Shown piece after piece: positions 19,006 to 26,392 of a stretch of DNA of 64,000 bases (the first letter of the stretch is position 1; every line of letters begins with the position of its first letter). The position numbers were made by a program, and so were the translations under genes. The DNA is from an uncultured Pelagibacteraceae bacterium (GTDB lineage: Bacteria > Pseudomonadota > Alphaproteobacteria > Pelagibacterales > Pelagibacteraceae). Location of the stretch: the NCBI GenBank assembly GCA_902624075.1, contig CACNWC010000001.1:1-64000 (forward strand). Reading direction: 5' to 3'. The notes under the pieces were generated by a model. The model saw only the letters and a program-made list of their open reading frames with translations. It had not been told where the DNA came from and did not search any database.

Positions 19006-19422
19006 ATGTTTTTTAAGAAAAATAAAGATGAAAAAGAAAATGAAAATTTAATTAAAATTTCAGCTTTATTAATCCATGCGGCTAAAATTGATCAAGACTT
19101 TTCTCATAAAGAAGTAGAGATCATAAAACAAACTCTCATTAAAATAGGTGCTAAAAATGAAGATTTGGAAAAAATTATAGAAAATGCAAAAAAAGTTGAG
19201 GAAGATTCTAACCAAATTTTAAATTTTACTAAAGAAGTTAAAAACATGGATGAAGAAAATAAAATTAAGATAATTGAAGCCTTGTGGCAAATTATATACT
19301 CAAATAATGAAGCAGATATCTACGAAACTAGTTTAATGAGAAGGCTAGGTGGATTATTGTATATTGACAGTAAAACCATGGGAGATATTAAGAGCAAAAT
19401 CAAAGAAAAAAAACCACAATGA
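19006..19422 (+). CDS. TerB-like protein
   Basis: 138 residues, all alpha-helical in appearance, with the TerB/DjlA-type pattern: [20 protein letters not shown] for the first helices, and a second acidic repeat ([19 protein letters not shown]) near residue 100 containing a possible metal-binding acidic turn. TerB-domain proteins are linked to tellurite resistance and membrane stress, but a biochemical role is not established. It starts 4 bases after the helicase and overlaps fdxA by 4 bases (ATGA), so it is translationally coupled. Confidence 0.75.
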   Translation: MFFKKNKDEKENENLIKISALLIHAAKIDQDFSHKEVEIIKQTLIKIGAKNEDLEKIIENAKKVEEDSNQILNFTKEVKNMDEENKIKIIEALWQIIYSNNEADIYETSLMRRLGGLLYIDSKTMGDIKSKIKEKKPQ

Positions 19423-19745
19423 CATATCTCGTTAATGACAAATGTATTAAATGTAAATACATGGATTGTGTTGAGGTATGCCCTGTTGATTGTTTTTATG
19501 AAGGTAAAAATATGCTTGTAATTAGACCTGATGAGTGTATAGATTGTGGCGTTTGTGAACCAGAATGCCCAGTGGATGCAATTAAAGCAGATACGGAACC
19601 TGGTAGCGAAAAGTGGTTAGAAATAAATACAAAATATTCTGAAATCTGGCCAAATATAAGTGAAAAAAAAGATCCACCTTCGGATCATGAAAAATATAAA
19701 GATGAGCAAAATAAGTTTGAAAAATATTTTAAAGAAAACATTTAA
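19419..19745 (+). CDS. fdxA: Ferredoxin FdxA (7Fe type)
   Basis: 108 residues, the usual length. The N-terminal cysteine set [18 protein letters not shown] and the second set [15 protein letters not shown] match the 3Fe-4S plus 4Fe-4S ferredoxins common in Alphaproteobacteria, with the characteristic short FdxA C-terminal tail ([13 protein letters not shown]). It is a soluble electron carrier with unknown partner. The carD reading frame begins inside its 3' end. The fdxA-carD pairing is conserved in the class. Confidence 0.95.
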   Translation: MTYLVNDKCIKCKYMDCVEVCPVDCFYEGKNMLVIRPDECIDCGVCEPECPVDAIKADTEPGSEKWLEINTKYSEIWPNISEKKDPPSDHEKYKDEQNKFEKYFKENI

Positions 19746-20562
19746 GAAAAAAACTAAAGCTAAAAAAAAAAAAGTAGTAACAAAAAAAAAGCTTACTAAA
19801 ACCAAAACAAATCCTCTTAAAAAAACAAAAAAAATTTCAAAAATCAATAAAAGAAAAATTTCTAAAATAGAGGATAAAAAAAATGAATCCAAAACCGATA
19901 ATTTAAGAATCGCAAGAAACAACGAAGTTAAGCCTGAAATTAAAAAAGTAAAAAAACAAGAAACAGAAAAAAGAGAATATAAAATTAAAGACTATATTGT
20001 TTATCCAAAACATGGCGTGGGGCAAATTACAGAATTTAAAAAAATTAATATAGGTGGAATAGATGTTGAAACCTATATAATTAAATTTGAAAAAGATAAA
20101 GCTAATGGGATGGTGCCAGTAAATAAACAATCTCATTTACGACCATTAGCAACTATAAATCAAGTAAATAAATGTATCTCAATACTTAAGAGTAAACCAA
20201 AAATAAAAAGATCAATGTGGAGCAGAAGAGCACAAGAATATGAAGCAAAGATTTCTTCAGGAAAGATTTATGAATTGGCAGAAGTTGTTAGAGATTTAAA
20301 TAAAGGTGATGATCTTATGGTAGATCAATCATACAGTGAAAGACAACTTTTTGAGAAAGCTTATGATCGTATGTTAACAGAATTTCAAATTATATTAAAT
20401 TTTTCTCTAGAAGATACTCAAAAGAAACTAGATAAAGCACTAAAAAGAAATCAAGATAATCAAAATAAAGCTATTCAAATTCCTCCTAAAAATAAAGAAA
20501 CTGAAACTGATTTACCAGTTCAAGATAATCTTCCTGATAATGAGGAACAGTTAGAAGAATAA
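19687..20562 (+). CDS. carD: CarD/CdnL-family transcription regulator with Lys-rich N-terminal extension
   Basis: The core (about residues 98-260) is a CarD RNA-polymerase-binding protein: [19 protein letters not shown] is the Tudor-like RID, and [20 protein letters not shown] with [17 protein letters not shown] is the helical DNA-contacting part. CarD proteins stabilise open promoter complexes, notably at rRNA and housekeeping promoters. An unusual extension of about 90 residues, dominated by lysine, precedes the core. The track starts at a GTG (19660). ATGs at 19687 and 19702 are in frame and more likely; all overlap fdxA. The tail after residue 270 is polar and low complexity. Confidence 0.88.
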   Translation: MKNIKMSKISLKNILKKTFKKKTKAKKKKVVTKKKLTKTKTNPLKKTKKISKINKRKISKIEDKKNESKTDNLRIARNNEVKPEIKKVKKQETEKREYKIKDYIVYPKHGVGQITEFKKINIGGIDVETYIIKFEKDKANGMVPVNKQSHLRPLATINQVNKCISILKSKPKIKRSMWSRRAQEYEAKISSGKIYELAEVVRDLNKGDDLMVDQSYSERQLFEKAYDRMLTEFQIILNFSLEDTQKKLDKALKRNQDNQNKAIQIPPKNKETETDLPVQDNLPDNEEQLEE

Positions 20563-20567
20563 AAAAA

Positions 20568-20603
20568 ACGCCTCTCACACATCACGTTATGAGAAGCGTT
20601 TTT
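20568..20603. terminator. Bidirectional intrinsic terminator
   Basis: Arms ACGCCTCTCA and TGAGAAGCGT form a 10-bp stem with one C-A mismatch and a 12-base loop. The plus strand has TTTTT after the stem, ending the carD transcript 6 bases after its stop. The minus strand has eight T residues, making it the stronger terminator for the 23-aa peptide gene that converges from the right. Confidence 0.85.
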
Positions 20604-20623
20604 AAATAAAGAATACTAAGTAA

Positions 20624-20695
20624 TTATCTTCTTCTTCTTTTTTTCTTAGCTTTCTTTTTAGCTTTCTTTTTAGCTTTTTTTCTTCTTTTAGCCAT
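20624..20695 (-). CDS. 23-residue Lys/Arg/Ala peptide (histone-tail-like), not in ORF track
   Basis: Minus-strand ATG at 20695, preceded by a strong Shine-Dalgarno AAGGGAG (rare in this window). It encodes MAKRRKK followed by AKKK-type repeats and a terminal run of four arginines: 19 of 23 residues are Lys or Arg, the rest Ala plus Met. The DNA contains a 12-base tandem repeat (AGCTTTCTTTTT). It has its own promoter candidate, a palindrome and a terminator, so it looks like a real monocistronic gene. Binding to nucleic acid or ribosomes is a reasonable inference from charge. I cannot assign a family beyond resemblance to small histone-H1-like or L34-like basic peptides. Confidence 0.7.
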   Translation of the reverse strand: MAKRRKKAKKKAKKKAKKKRRRR

Positions 20696-20716
20696 CTTTA
20701 GCTCCCTTTTGTTAAA

Positions 20717-20733
20717 CGAATCAAATTGATTCG
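20717..20733. promoter_or_regulatory. Perfect palindrome in the leader of the basic peptide gene
   Basis: CGAATCAA-A-TTGATTCG is an 8+8 bp inverted repeat with a one-base centre, 22-38 bases upstream of the peptide start codon and just downstream of its predicted transcription start. As DNA it could be an operator; as RNA a one-base loop is too tight unless the inner pairs open. The flanks are AT-only, so the repeat stands out. Confidence 0.5.
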
Positions 20734-20744
20734 CGATTACCTTA

Positions 20745-20773
20745 TTTTTATTTTTTTATATACGTTATGTCAA
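20745..20773 (-). promoter_or_regulatory. Candidate sigma-70 promoter for the basic peptide gene
   Basis: On the minus strand a consensus -35 box TTGACA (20768-20773) is followed after 17 bases by TAAAAA(T) (20745-20750) as -10. This places the start near 20738, about 43 bases upstream of the ATG. The rest of the 20563-20891 gap (20774-20891) is A/T-rich spacer behind the acyl-CoA synthetase gene; I see no further gene in it. Confidence 0.5.
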
Positions 20774-20891
20774 TTCTTAAATTAAATTAAAATTTTATAA
20801 AAAAATTATAAAATTATTTTTTTATTTTTTTTATTGAAATGTTTCAAAAAGTTAGTGTTTATGCGTATAATAATCAATTAAATAAACTCTT

Positions 20892-22592
20892 TTAATAAAG
20901 TTTTTCTAAATCTTCTTTGTATTTTTCTAAAATTTTTTTTCTTTTTAGTTTTAAAGTTGGTGTTAACATTCCATTATCAATTGTAAATTCTTCTTTAATT
21001 AATTTAAATTTCTTTACTTTTTCTACTGAAGATAAACTTTTATTTAAATTTTCTAAATAATTTTCAATTGTTTCTCTATTTTGTTCAGTTTCACTCACAA
21101 TTAATGCAACTAAATAATTTTTTTTATCTCCATAAACGAAACTTTGTTTAATTTTTTCCTCTAAACATAACAAATTTTCAATTTTAGATGGAGAAATGTT
21201 ATCTCCACCAAGATTTACTATTATTTCTTTCTTTCTATCTGTTATTTTTAAATTACCATCTTTGGTTATCTCTCCTATATCACCAGTATGTAACCAGCCG
21301 TCCTTAATTATTTCATTTGTTTCTTTTTTCATATTCCAATATCCAAGCATAACATTTTCACCCTTTACCAATATCTCACCATCATTAGCTATCTTTACCT
21401 CATTTGTTTTAAAAGGCGGTCCCACAGTTTCAATTTTTATTTTTTCTGGAATATTACAACTTACAACTGGTGATGTTTCTGTTAAACCATATCCTTGCAA
21501 TGTTTGTAATCCTATAGAGTTCAAAAATTCACCTATTTTTTGATCTAGAGCACCTCCTCCAGAAACAAAAGCTTTTAATTTGCCTCCAAACTGTTTTTTA
21601 ATTTTTTTCCTAACTAATTTTTCACATAAAAAATCTATAATTTTTTCTTTAAAATTAAGCTTTTCTTTATTCAAATTTTTTGTTCCAAGCAATATGGTGC
21701 TGTCAATCATTTTTTTCTTAAAACCTTTTTGTTTTAAAAAGTTTAGAGAAATTTTATTATATAAATTTTGATAAAATCTTGGGACAGCTGTCATTATAGT
21801 TGGTTTCGCTATTAGCATATTAGGTAGTAATTTTTCTAAACTTTCTGCATAGTAAATTTTTGCACCTAATGATATTTGCACAAATTGTACTGTATGTTCG
21901 TATGAATGAGACAAAGGAAGCCATGTTAAAAATACAGGAAGACCATCTATTAAAAGTGTTTCTAAAATTTCATTTGCACCTTCACAATTAGATAATATTC
22001 CTCCATGACTAAGCATCACACCTTTAGGATTACCAGTTGTGCCTGAAGTATAAATAATACACGCAAGATCTTTTCTCATTAATTTATTATTGTAATCATT
22101 AAAAATATTGATTGTCTCATTATTAAAATTTTTTTCTAAAATAGTTTCAATGTTTTCAATTTCTTGGCTAAAATTTTCAATTGATATAACTTTAATTTTA
22201 TTTGAAATAAATTTTTCGATTTTTTTAAATTGAAAATTATTAGAAACTATACATATTTTAGGTTTACAGTCATTTAATATATACTCGTAATCTTTTTCTG
22301 AATACGTTGTAAATAATGGAACTGTAACTCCACCTGCATTCATAATTGCTATATCGGCAATTAACCACTCTGGTCGATTTTCAGATAACAAAACACATCT
22401 ATCACCTTTAGATAAATCTTTTTTTAAATGCTCTGACAATAAGCAAATATTATTTTTAACTTGTGCCCATGTTAAAAAATCACTATTATTTTTTTTTAAC
22501 CATTTTAAAAATGGTTGATTTTTAAATTCTTTTTTTTCTTTATACTTTTCAAAAAAAAGTTCTACTAAGCTATTGACTTTATTTAATTCCAT
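20892..22592 (-). CDS. Long-chain acyl-CoA synthetase (AMP-binding)
   Basis: 566 residues of the ANL adenylating superfamily. The P-loop-like motif is IIYTSGTTGNPKGVMLSHGG near residue 175, the A5 motif GYGLTETSPVVSCN near 365, and the hinge/A8 region GWLHTGDIGEITKDGNLKITDRKKEI near 435. The C-terminal lysine region is TPTLKLKRKKI. It activates fatty acids to acyl-CoA, probably at the membrane face; chain length is unknown. It begins 4 bases after the 3' end of tRNA-Leu on the same strand and is probably read from the same transcript. Confidence 0.9.
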   Translation of the reverse strand: MELNKVNSLVELFFEKYKEKKEFKNQPFLKWLKKNNSDFLTWAQVKNNICLLSEHLKKDLSKGDRCVLLSENRPEWLIADIAIMNAGGVTVPLFTTYSEKDYEYILNDCKPKICIVSNNFQFKKIEKFISNKIKVISIENFSQEIENIETILEKNFNNETINIFNDYNNKLMRKDLACIIYTSGTTGNPKGVMLSHGGILSNCEGANEILETLLIDGLPVFLTWLPLSHSYEHTVQFVQISLGAKIYYAESLEKLLPNMLIAKPTIMTAVPRFYQNLYNKISLNFLKQKGFKKKMIDSTILLGTKNLNKEKLNFKEKIIDFLCEKLVRKKIKKQFGGKLKAFVSGGGALDQKIGEFLNSIGLQTLQGYGLTETSPVVSCNIPEKIKIETVGPPFKTNEVKIANDGEILVKGENVMLGYWNMKKETNEIIKDGWLHTGDIGEITKDGNLKITDRKKEIIVNLGGDNISPSKIENLLCLEEKIKQSFVYGDKKNYLVALIVSETEQNRETIENYLENLNKSLSSVEKVKKFKLIKEEFTIDNGMLTPTLKLKRKKILEKYKEDLEKLY

Positions 22593-22596
22593 AATT

Positions 22597-22681
22597 TGGT
22601 GGGCGAAGAGAGAATCGAACTCTCACTTCTTGCGAAACACGATTTTGAGTCGTGCGCGTCTACCAGTTCCGCCATTCGCCC
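22597..22681 (-). tRNA. tRNA-Leu (anticodon CAA)
   Basis: An 85-base class II tRNA. The acceptor stem is GGGCGAA/TTCGCCC, followed by A and an encoded CCA. The D-arm contains GGTAGACGC, and the anticodon stem-loop is CACGA-CTCAAAA-TCGTG with anticodon CAA (UUG codon). A long variable arm (TTTCGCAAGAAG region) and T-arm GTTCGATTC follow. Its 3' end is 4 bases from the acyl-CoA synthetase start. Confidence 0.96.
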
Positions 22682-22740
22682 TTAATTGTTTAATAATTAA
22701 TTAAATAGTATAAGAACTAAAATTATATTAAAACCAAAAA

Positions 22741-23346
22741 ATGTTTAATACTCTTTATAAAAAATGTTTATATCTAGCTGCACATAAAAGCTCAAAATAT
22801 TACCTAGCTTTAGTTTCTTTTATAGAAAGTTCATTTTTTCCAATACCACCTGACATTATGGTAATACCAATGGTAATTTCTAAAAAAAATGATTTTATTA
22901 AGGTATTTCTTATTGCAACAATATTTTCAGTTTTGGGTGGTATCTTAGGTTACTTTATTGGAGTATTTTTTTTTGATATAGGAATCCAAATAATGAGTTT
23001 TTACGGTTATGAAACTATGTTAATCAATCTTAAAAATGATTTAATGAATAGCGAAGGTTTTTATGCCTGGTTTGGAATTCTTTTTTTAGCTGGCTTTACA
23101 CCTTTGCCATATAAGGTCTTCACCATTGGTAGTGGTTTAATTGGTTTTAATATTTTAATCTTCATCTTTATTAGTTTTATTTCTAGAGGTTTACGTTTTT
23201 TTATAGTTTCTTTTCTTTCATACAAATTTGGAAGCTTTTTTACAGAATTTATGGAAAAACATGGATCTAAATGGTTTACAATTATTGGACTAATAATTGT
23301 TATAATTGGATGTATAATTTTTTTAATACATAAATTAAATGCTTAA
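22741..23346 (+). CDS. YqaA/DedA-family membrane protein
   Basis: 201 residues with about five hydrophobic segments and the SNARE-associated (VTT/DedA) core: FIESSFFPIPPDIMVIPM near residue 30, and AGFTPLPYKVFTIGSG near 120, with the buried Pro/Lys residues of the YqaA subgroup. DedA proteins act in membrane lipid or undecaprenyl-phosphate homeostasis; the role of the YqaA branch is not settled. It overlaps dsbB by 8 bases. Confidence 0.85.
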   Translation: MFNTLYKKCLYLAAHKSSKYYLALVSFIESSFFPIPPDIMVIPMVISKKNDFIKVFLIATIFSVLGGILGYFIGVFFFDIGIQIMSFYGYETMLINLKNDLMNSEGFYAWFGILFLAGFTPLPYKVFTIGSGLIGFNILIFIFISFISRGLRFFIVSFLSYKFGSFFTEFMEKHGSKWFTIIGLIIVIIGCIIFLIHKLNA

Positions 23347-23827
23347 TTACAAAATAGATACCTACTTAAATATAATTTTATTTATTAGTTTATTTTCATT
23401 AATTTCTGCTTTTTTTATAGAATTCATTCTTGGACATCAGCCTTGTAATTTATGCTTGATACAGAGAATTCCTTATGGATTAAGTATAATTTTGATAATT
23501 TTGAATTTTTTTATAAGAAAAAGTACTCAATTTATAATTCTTCTGTTAATCTTAATATTTTCCTTATCATTTATTATATCATTTTATCACTTTGGAATCG
23601 AACAGGGGTTTTTTGAAGAATCGATGGTTTGTGGGCTAAAAAATTCATCAAACATAATCTCAAAAGAAGAAATATTAAACCAACTGCAATATAAAACGGT
23701 AAACTGTAAAGATGTGACATTTAGAATTTTTGGATTTTCCCTAACTACAATTAATATAATCCTAAGTTTAGCTTTAACTATGATGTTATTAAAAATTTAT
23801 AAAAATTATGAAAAGTTCAAAAAATAG
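23339..23827 (+). CDS. dsbB: Disulfide bond formation protein B (DsbB)
   Basis: 162 residues with four membrane helices. The quinone-side redox pair is in HQPCNLCLIQRIPYG (CxxC, near residues 36-39). The second periplasmic cysteine pair is in MVCGLKN and VNCKDVT. DsbB reoxidises DsbA by passing electrons to ubiquinone, which fits its place directly before the ubiquinone gene coq7. It overlaps coq7 by 20 bases. No dsbA is in the window. Confidence 0.88.
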   Translation: MLNYKIDTYLNIILFISLFSLISAFFIEFILGHQPCNLCLIQRIPYGLSIILIILNFFIRKSTQFIILLLILIFSLSFIISFYHFGIEQGFFEESMVCGLKNSSNIISKEEILNQLQYKTVNCKDVTFRIFGFSLTTINIILSLALTMMLLKIYKNYEKFKK

Positions 23828-24338
23828 AGTTGAAGAATTTATTAGAGTAGATCACGCTGGTGAAAGGGGTGCGGTTAAAATCTATGAAGGTCAATTACTG
23901 GCTCTTAATACCTTAGTTAAAGACGAAAATTTAAAAAAAGTTATAGAAGAAATGAAAGTGCATGAAATAGAACACTGTGAATTTTTTGAAAAAGAAATAA
24001 AAAAAAGAAAAATTAAACCGACAAAGTTTTTGCCCTTGTGGGATATATTAGGTGTAGGATTAGGCTTTGGTTCGACCCTTCTAGGTAAAAAAGCGGCAAT
24101 GTTATGTACTGCTTCTGTTGAGGAAGTTATAGATAAACACTATCAAAATCAAATTGATGAACTGGGTGCTGACGAAAAAGATTTAAAAAAGAAAATTATT
24201 AAGTTTAGAGAAGATGAGTTACATCACAAAAATATAGCGTATGATAAAGGTGCAACAAAAAAAGGTCTTTATTCAGTAATGGACAGAATTATCAAAACAG
24301 GTTCAAAAATTGCAATTAATATCTCTGAAAAAATTTAA
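23808..24338 (+). CDS. coq7: Ubiquinone biosynthesis hydroxylase Coq7
   Basis: 176 residues, a ferritin-like carboxylate-bridged diiron protein. Ligands are visible as E in DHAGERGAVKIYEGQ, the ExxH in HEIEHCEFF, E in SVEEVIDKHY and the final ExxH in FREDELHHKN. It hydroxylates the demethoxyubiquinol ring in a late step of ubiquinone synthesis, as a peripheral membrane protein. It is the last gene of yqaA-dsbB-coq7 and is convergent with the HNH gene, 3 bases apart. Confidence 0.95.
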   Translation: MKSSKNRVEEFIRVDHAGERGAVKIYEGQLLALNTLVKDENLKKVIEEMKVHEIEHCEFFEKEIKKRKIKPTKFLPLWDILGVGLGFGSTLLGKKAAMLCTASVEEVIDKHYQNQIDELGADEKDLKKKIIKFREDELHHKNIAYDKGATKKGLYSVMDRIIKTGSKIAINISEKI

Positions 24339-24341
24339 ATT

Positions 24342-24911
24342 TTAATTTTCTAGTTCTACGTCCCAATATAAATAATCCATCCAACTTTTATGTAAATAAT
24401 TTGGAGGAAAATTTTTTCCATTACGATGTAAATCTTCTGTTGAAGGTTGATAGGGGTACTGATTAAGTCTCATTCCAGATGATTTCAATAATTTTCCACC
24501 TTTTTTAACATTACAAGCTGAACAGGCCGTTACTACATTATCCCAATGCGTTTCACCACCTTTTGATCTTGGTAATAAATGATCAAAAGTTAACTCCTCT
24601 CGACTTCCACAATATTGACAAGAAAATTTGTCTCTTAAAAAAACATTAAATCTAGTGAAACTAGGTTTGGATTGTGGAACTATGTAATCTTTAAGAGCGA
24701 TGACACTTGGCAATTTCATATTAAAAGTAGGACTTCTGACAATTCTATCATAATTACTTACAATTATAACTCTATCTAAAAAAACTGACTTTACAGTATC
24801 TTGCCACGACCATAAAGATAACGGATAATAACTTAATGGTCGATAGTCTGCATTCAAAACTAATGCTGGGCAATTTTCTAATGAAATACTTTGATCAGTG
24901 AAACTATTCAT
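24342..24911 (-). CDS. HNH endonuclease family protein
   Basis: 189 residues. The zinc-ribbon pair CQYCGSREELTFDHLLPRSKGG leads into the HNH motif (DH near residue 110, then HWDNVVTACSACNVKKG with N and the second CxxC). The N-terminal 90 residues (VLNADYRPLSYYPLSLWSWQD) match the chromosomal HNH family widespread in bacteria, whose function is unresolved. Nothing nearby suggests a restriction or phage context. Confidence 0.85.
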   Translation of the reverse strand: MNSFTDQSISLENCPALVLNADYRPLSYYPLSLWSWQDTVKSVFLDRVIIVSNYDRIVRSPTFNMKLPSVIALKDYIVPQSKPSFTRFNVFLRDKFSCQYCGSREELTFDHLLPRSKGGETHWDNVVTACSACNVKKGGKLLKSSGMRLNQYPYQPSTEDLHRNGKNFPPNYLHKSWMDYLYWDVELEN

Positions 24912-24956
24912 TAATAAATCTTAACTTAAATAAAAAACTATTTCAATATTAAGTGA

Positions 24957-25610
24957 CTATTTAATTTTTTTTTTAATATAGTTTAATGCAATGCTTGAAG
25001 CTTCAATCGGAATATTATGATCGCAATTCTTTATCAAATGTGTCTCAATTTCAATATTATTTCTAATAAAAAAATCTTTGGCTTCTAACATGTGATTAGG
25101 TGGGACAATCTGATCCATTTCTCCGTGAATTAATAATGTATTTGTAGATACCTTTTTTTTTAAATTTAAATATTCTTGGTTAATAATTTTACCAGAAAAA
25201 CCTATTATACAATTGTACTCTTTTTCAGATATGAGACCTAAGTTTATAGACATCATACAACCTTGGCTAAAACCAGATAAACAAATCTTATTGTTTTCTA
25301 AATTAAATTTATTTTTTACCTCATTAATGAATTTATTTAATTTTTTTTCAGCTTTTATAGATTCCTCTAAAATATATTTGGGGTCATCATTTGTTAAATC
25401 AAACCATTGATAACCTGATGGATTTATTGAGCATGGTTCATGGCCATTTGGACATATAAATATTGTATTTGGTAAATATCTCTTCCAATTTAAAGAAAGC
25501 ATACTTATATCCTTTCCATCACCTCCATAACCATGAAGTAAAATAATAGCACTATTAATTACCGCCTTATCTTCAGGTTTTATAATGATTGAATCTAGAC
25601 AAAATGTCAT
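24957..25610 (-). CDS. Phospholipase/carboxylesterase family hydrolase
   Basis: 217 residues from the ATG at 25610; the track's 25640 start is a TTG that would invade the short divergent promoter region. The fold is acyl-protein thioesterase/YpfH-like: IILLHGYGGDGKD near residue 20, nucleophile elbow LSGFSQGC near 112, acid in HGEMDQIVPPN, and histidine in NCDHNIPIEA. It hydrolyses esters or acyl thioesters in the cytosol, with no defined substrate. It is divergent from the HIG1 gene, with 49 bases between starts. Confidence 0.85.
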   Translation of the reverse strand: MTFCLDSIIIKPEDKAVINSAIILLHGYGGDGKDISMLSLNWKRYLPNTIFICPNGHEPCSINPSGYQWFDLTNDDPKYILEESIKAEKKLNKFINEVKNKFNLENNKICLSGFSQGCMMSINLGLISEKEYNCIIGFSGKIINQEYLNLKKKVSTNTLLIHGEMDQIVPPNHMLEAKDFFIRNNIEIETHLIKNCDHNIPIEASSIALNYIKKKIK

Positions 25611-25659
25611 ACTAAATATTAAATGTTTTCTTATTTTCAAAACATTCTACAATATAAAT

Positions 25660-25863
25660 ATGATTTCTGGAATAATTCTTAAAATTGTATCTATTATTTT
25701 ATTAATCGCTGTTGGAGTTGTTCTGATTCTTGGAATTGGTACTTTGTTTAAAGGTGGCGATACTAGTAAAAAATATTCAAATAAATTAATGCAGTTAAGA
25801 GTTTTACTTCAGTTCATAGCAATAATTGCTTTAGTAGGTTTCGCATATTTTTTTAAAAACTAA
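25660..25863 (+). CDS. HIG1-domain twin-transmembrane protein
   Basis: 67 residues from the ATG at 25660. The track ORF from 25585 adds an upstream segment that runs across the divergent esterase start and is unlikely to be translated. There are two hydrophobic helices (SIILLIAVGVVLILGIGTLF and LLQFIAIIALVGFAYFF) joined by a polar hairpin GGDTSKKYSNKLMQLRVL, the HIG1 signature. Mitochondrial relatives assist cytochrome oxidase and respiratory supercomplexes; the bacterial role is inferred to be similar. It overlaps the TlpA gene end by 4 bases. Confidence 0.85.
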   Translation: MISGIILKIVSIILLIAVGVVLILGIGTLFKGGDTSKKYSNKLMQLRVLLQFIAIIALVGFAYFFKN

Positions 25864-26369
25864 TTATAATTTGATAACCATTTTAAAAATTTTTTATCTT
25901 GAAAATCTATAGAACCAATAATTCTTGCAAATTCATACCCATCTTTATTAATTAATATTGAAGTTGGAATTCCTCTAAGTCCAAATTTTTTTGCTAAAGT
26001 GTCTGGAGAATCAAAATAAATTTCTAAATTCTTTATATTTAAATTTTGAAAAAAAATTTTAGTTTTTTCATAATTATCACGACCAATATTGATTGGAAAA
26101 ACTTTTAAATTATTTAAATCTTTATTTATTTGCAATAAGTCGAGAGAAGGCATTTCCTTTTTGCAAGGAGCACACCATGTAGCCCAAAAATTTAGTAAAA
26201 TCAGATTTCCTTTATATTCATTTAAATTTATTTGATTATTTTTAGCATCCAAAAACGTTAAAGTATCATACTTTTTTAAATCTTTATTTATTACTAGATT
26301 TTTTATATCTGTAGCTTCACTTACTAAAGAGTAAGTGAATAAAAAAATAAATGTTATTATAAATCTCAT
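25860..26369 (-). CDS. tlpA: TlpA-family thiol:disulfide oxidoreductase
   Basis: 169 residues. The N-terminal hydrophobic segment (RFIITFIFLFTYSLVSEA) is a cleavable signal or anchor. The thioredoxin domain follows with the active site NFWATWCAPCKKEMPS near residue 75 and cis-proline GIPTSILI near 135. TlpA proteins keep periplasmic thiols reduced for cytochrome c and copper-site (oxidase) maturation. It is divergent from argH with a 23-base spacer, the usual tlpA/argH arrangement in Alphaproteobacteria. Confidence 0.88.
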   Translation of the reverse strand: MRFIITFIFLFTYSLVSEATDIKNLVINKDLKKYDTLTFLDAKNNQINLNEYKGNLILLNFWATWCAPCKKEMPSLDLLQINKDLNNLKVFPINIGRDNYEKTKIFFQNLNIKNLEIYFDSPDTLAKKFGLRGIPTSILINKDGYEFARIIGSIDFQDKKFLKWLSNYN

Positions 26370-26392
26370 TTTAAACGATATAATTAATTATC

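Noticed and set aside
20810-20860. TTGAAA-TG-TTTCAA as a terminator for the acyl-CoA synthetase
   Set aside because: The loop is too short and no T-run follows on the minus strand.
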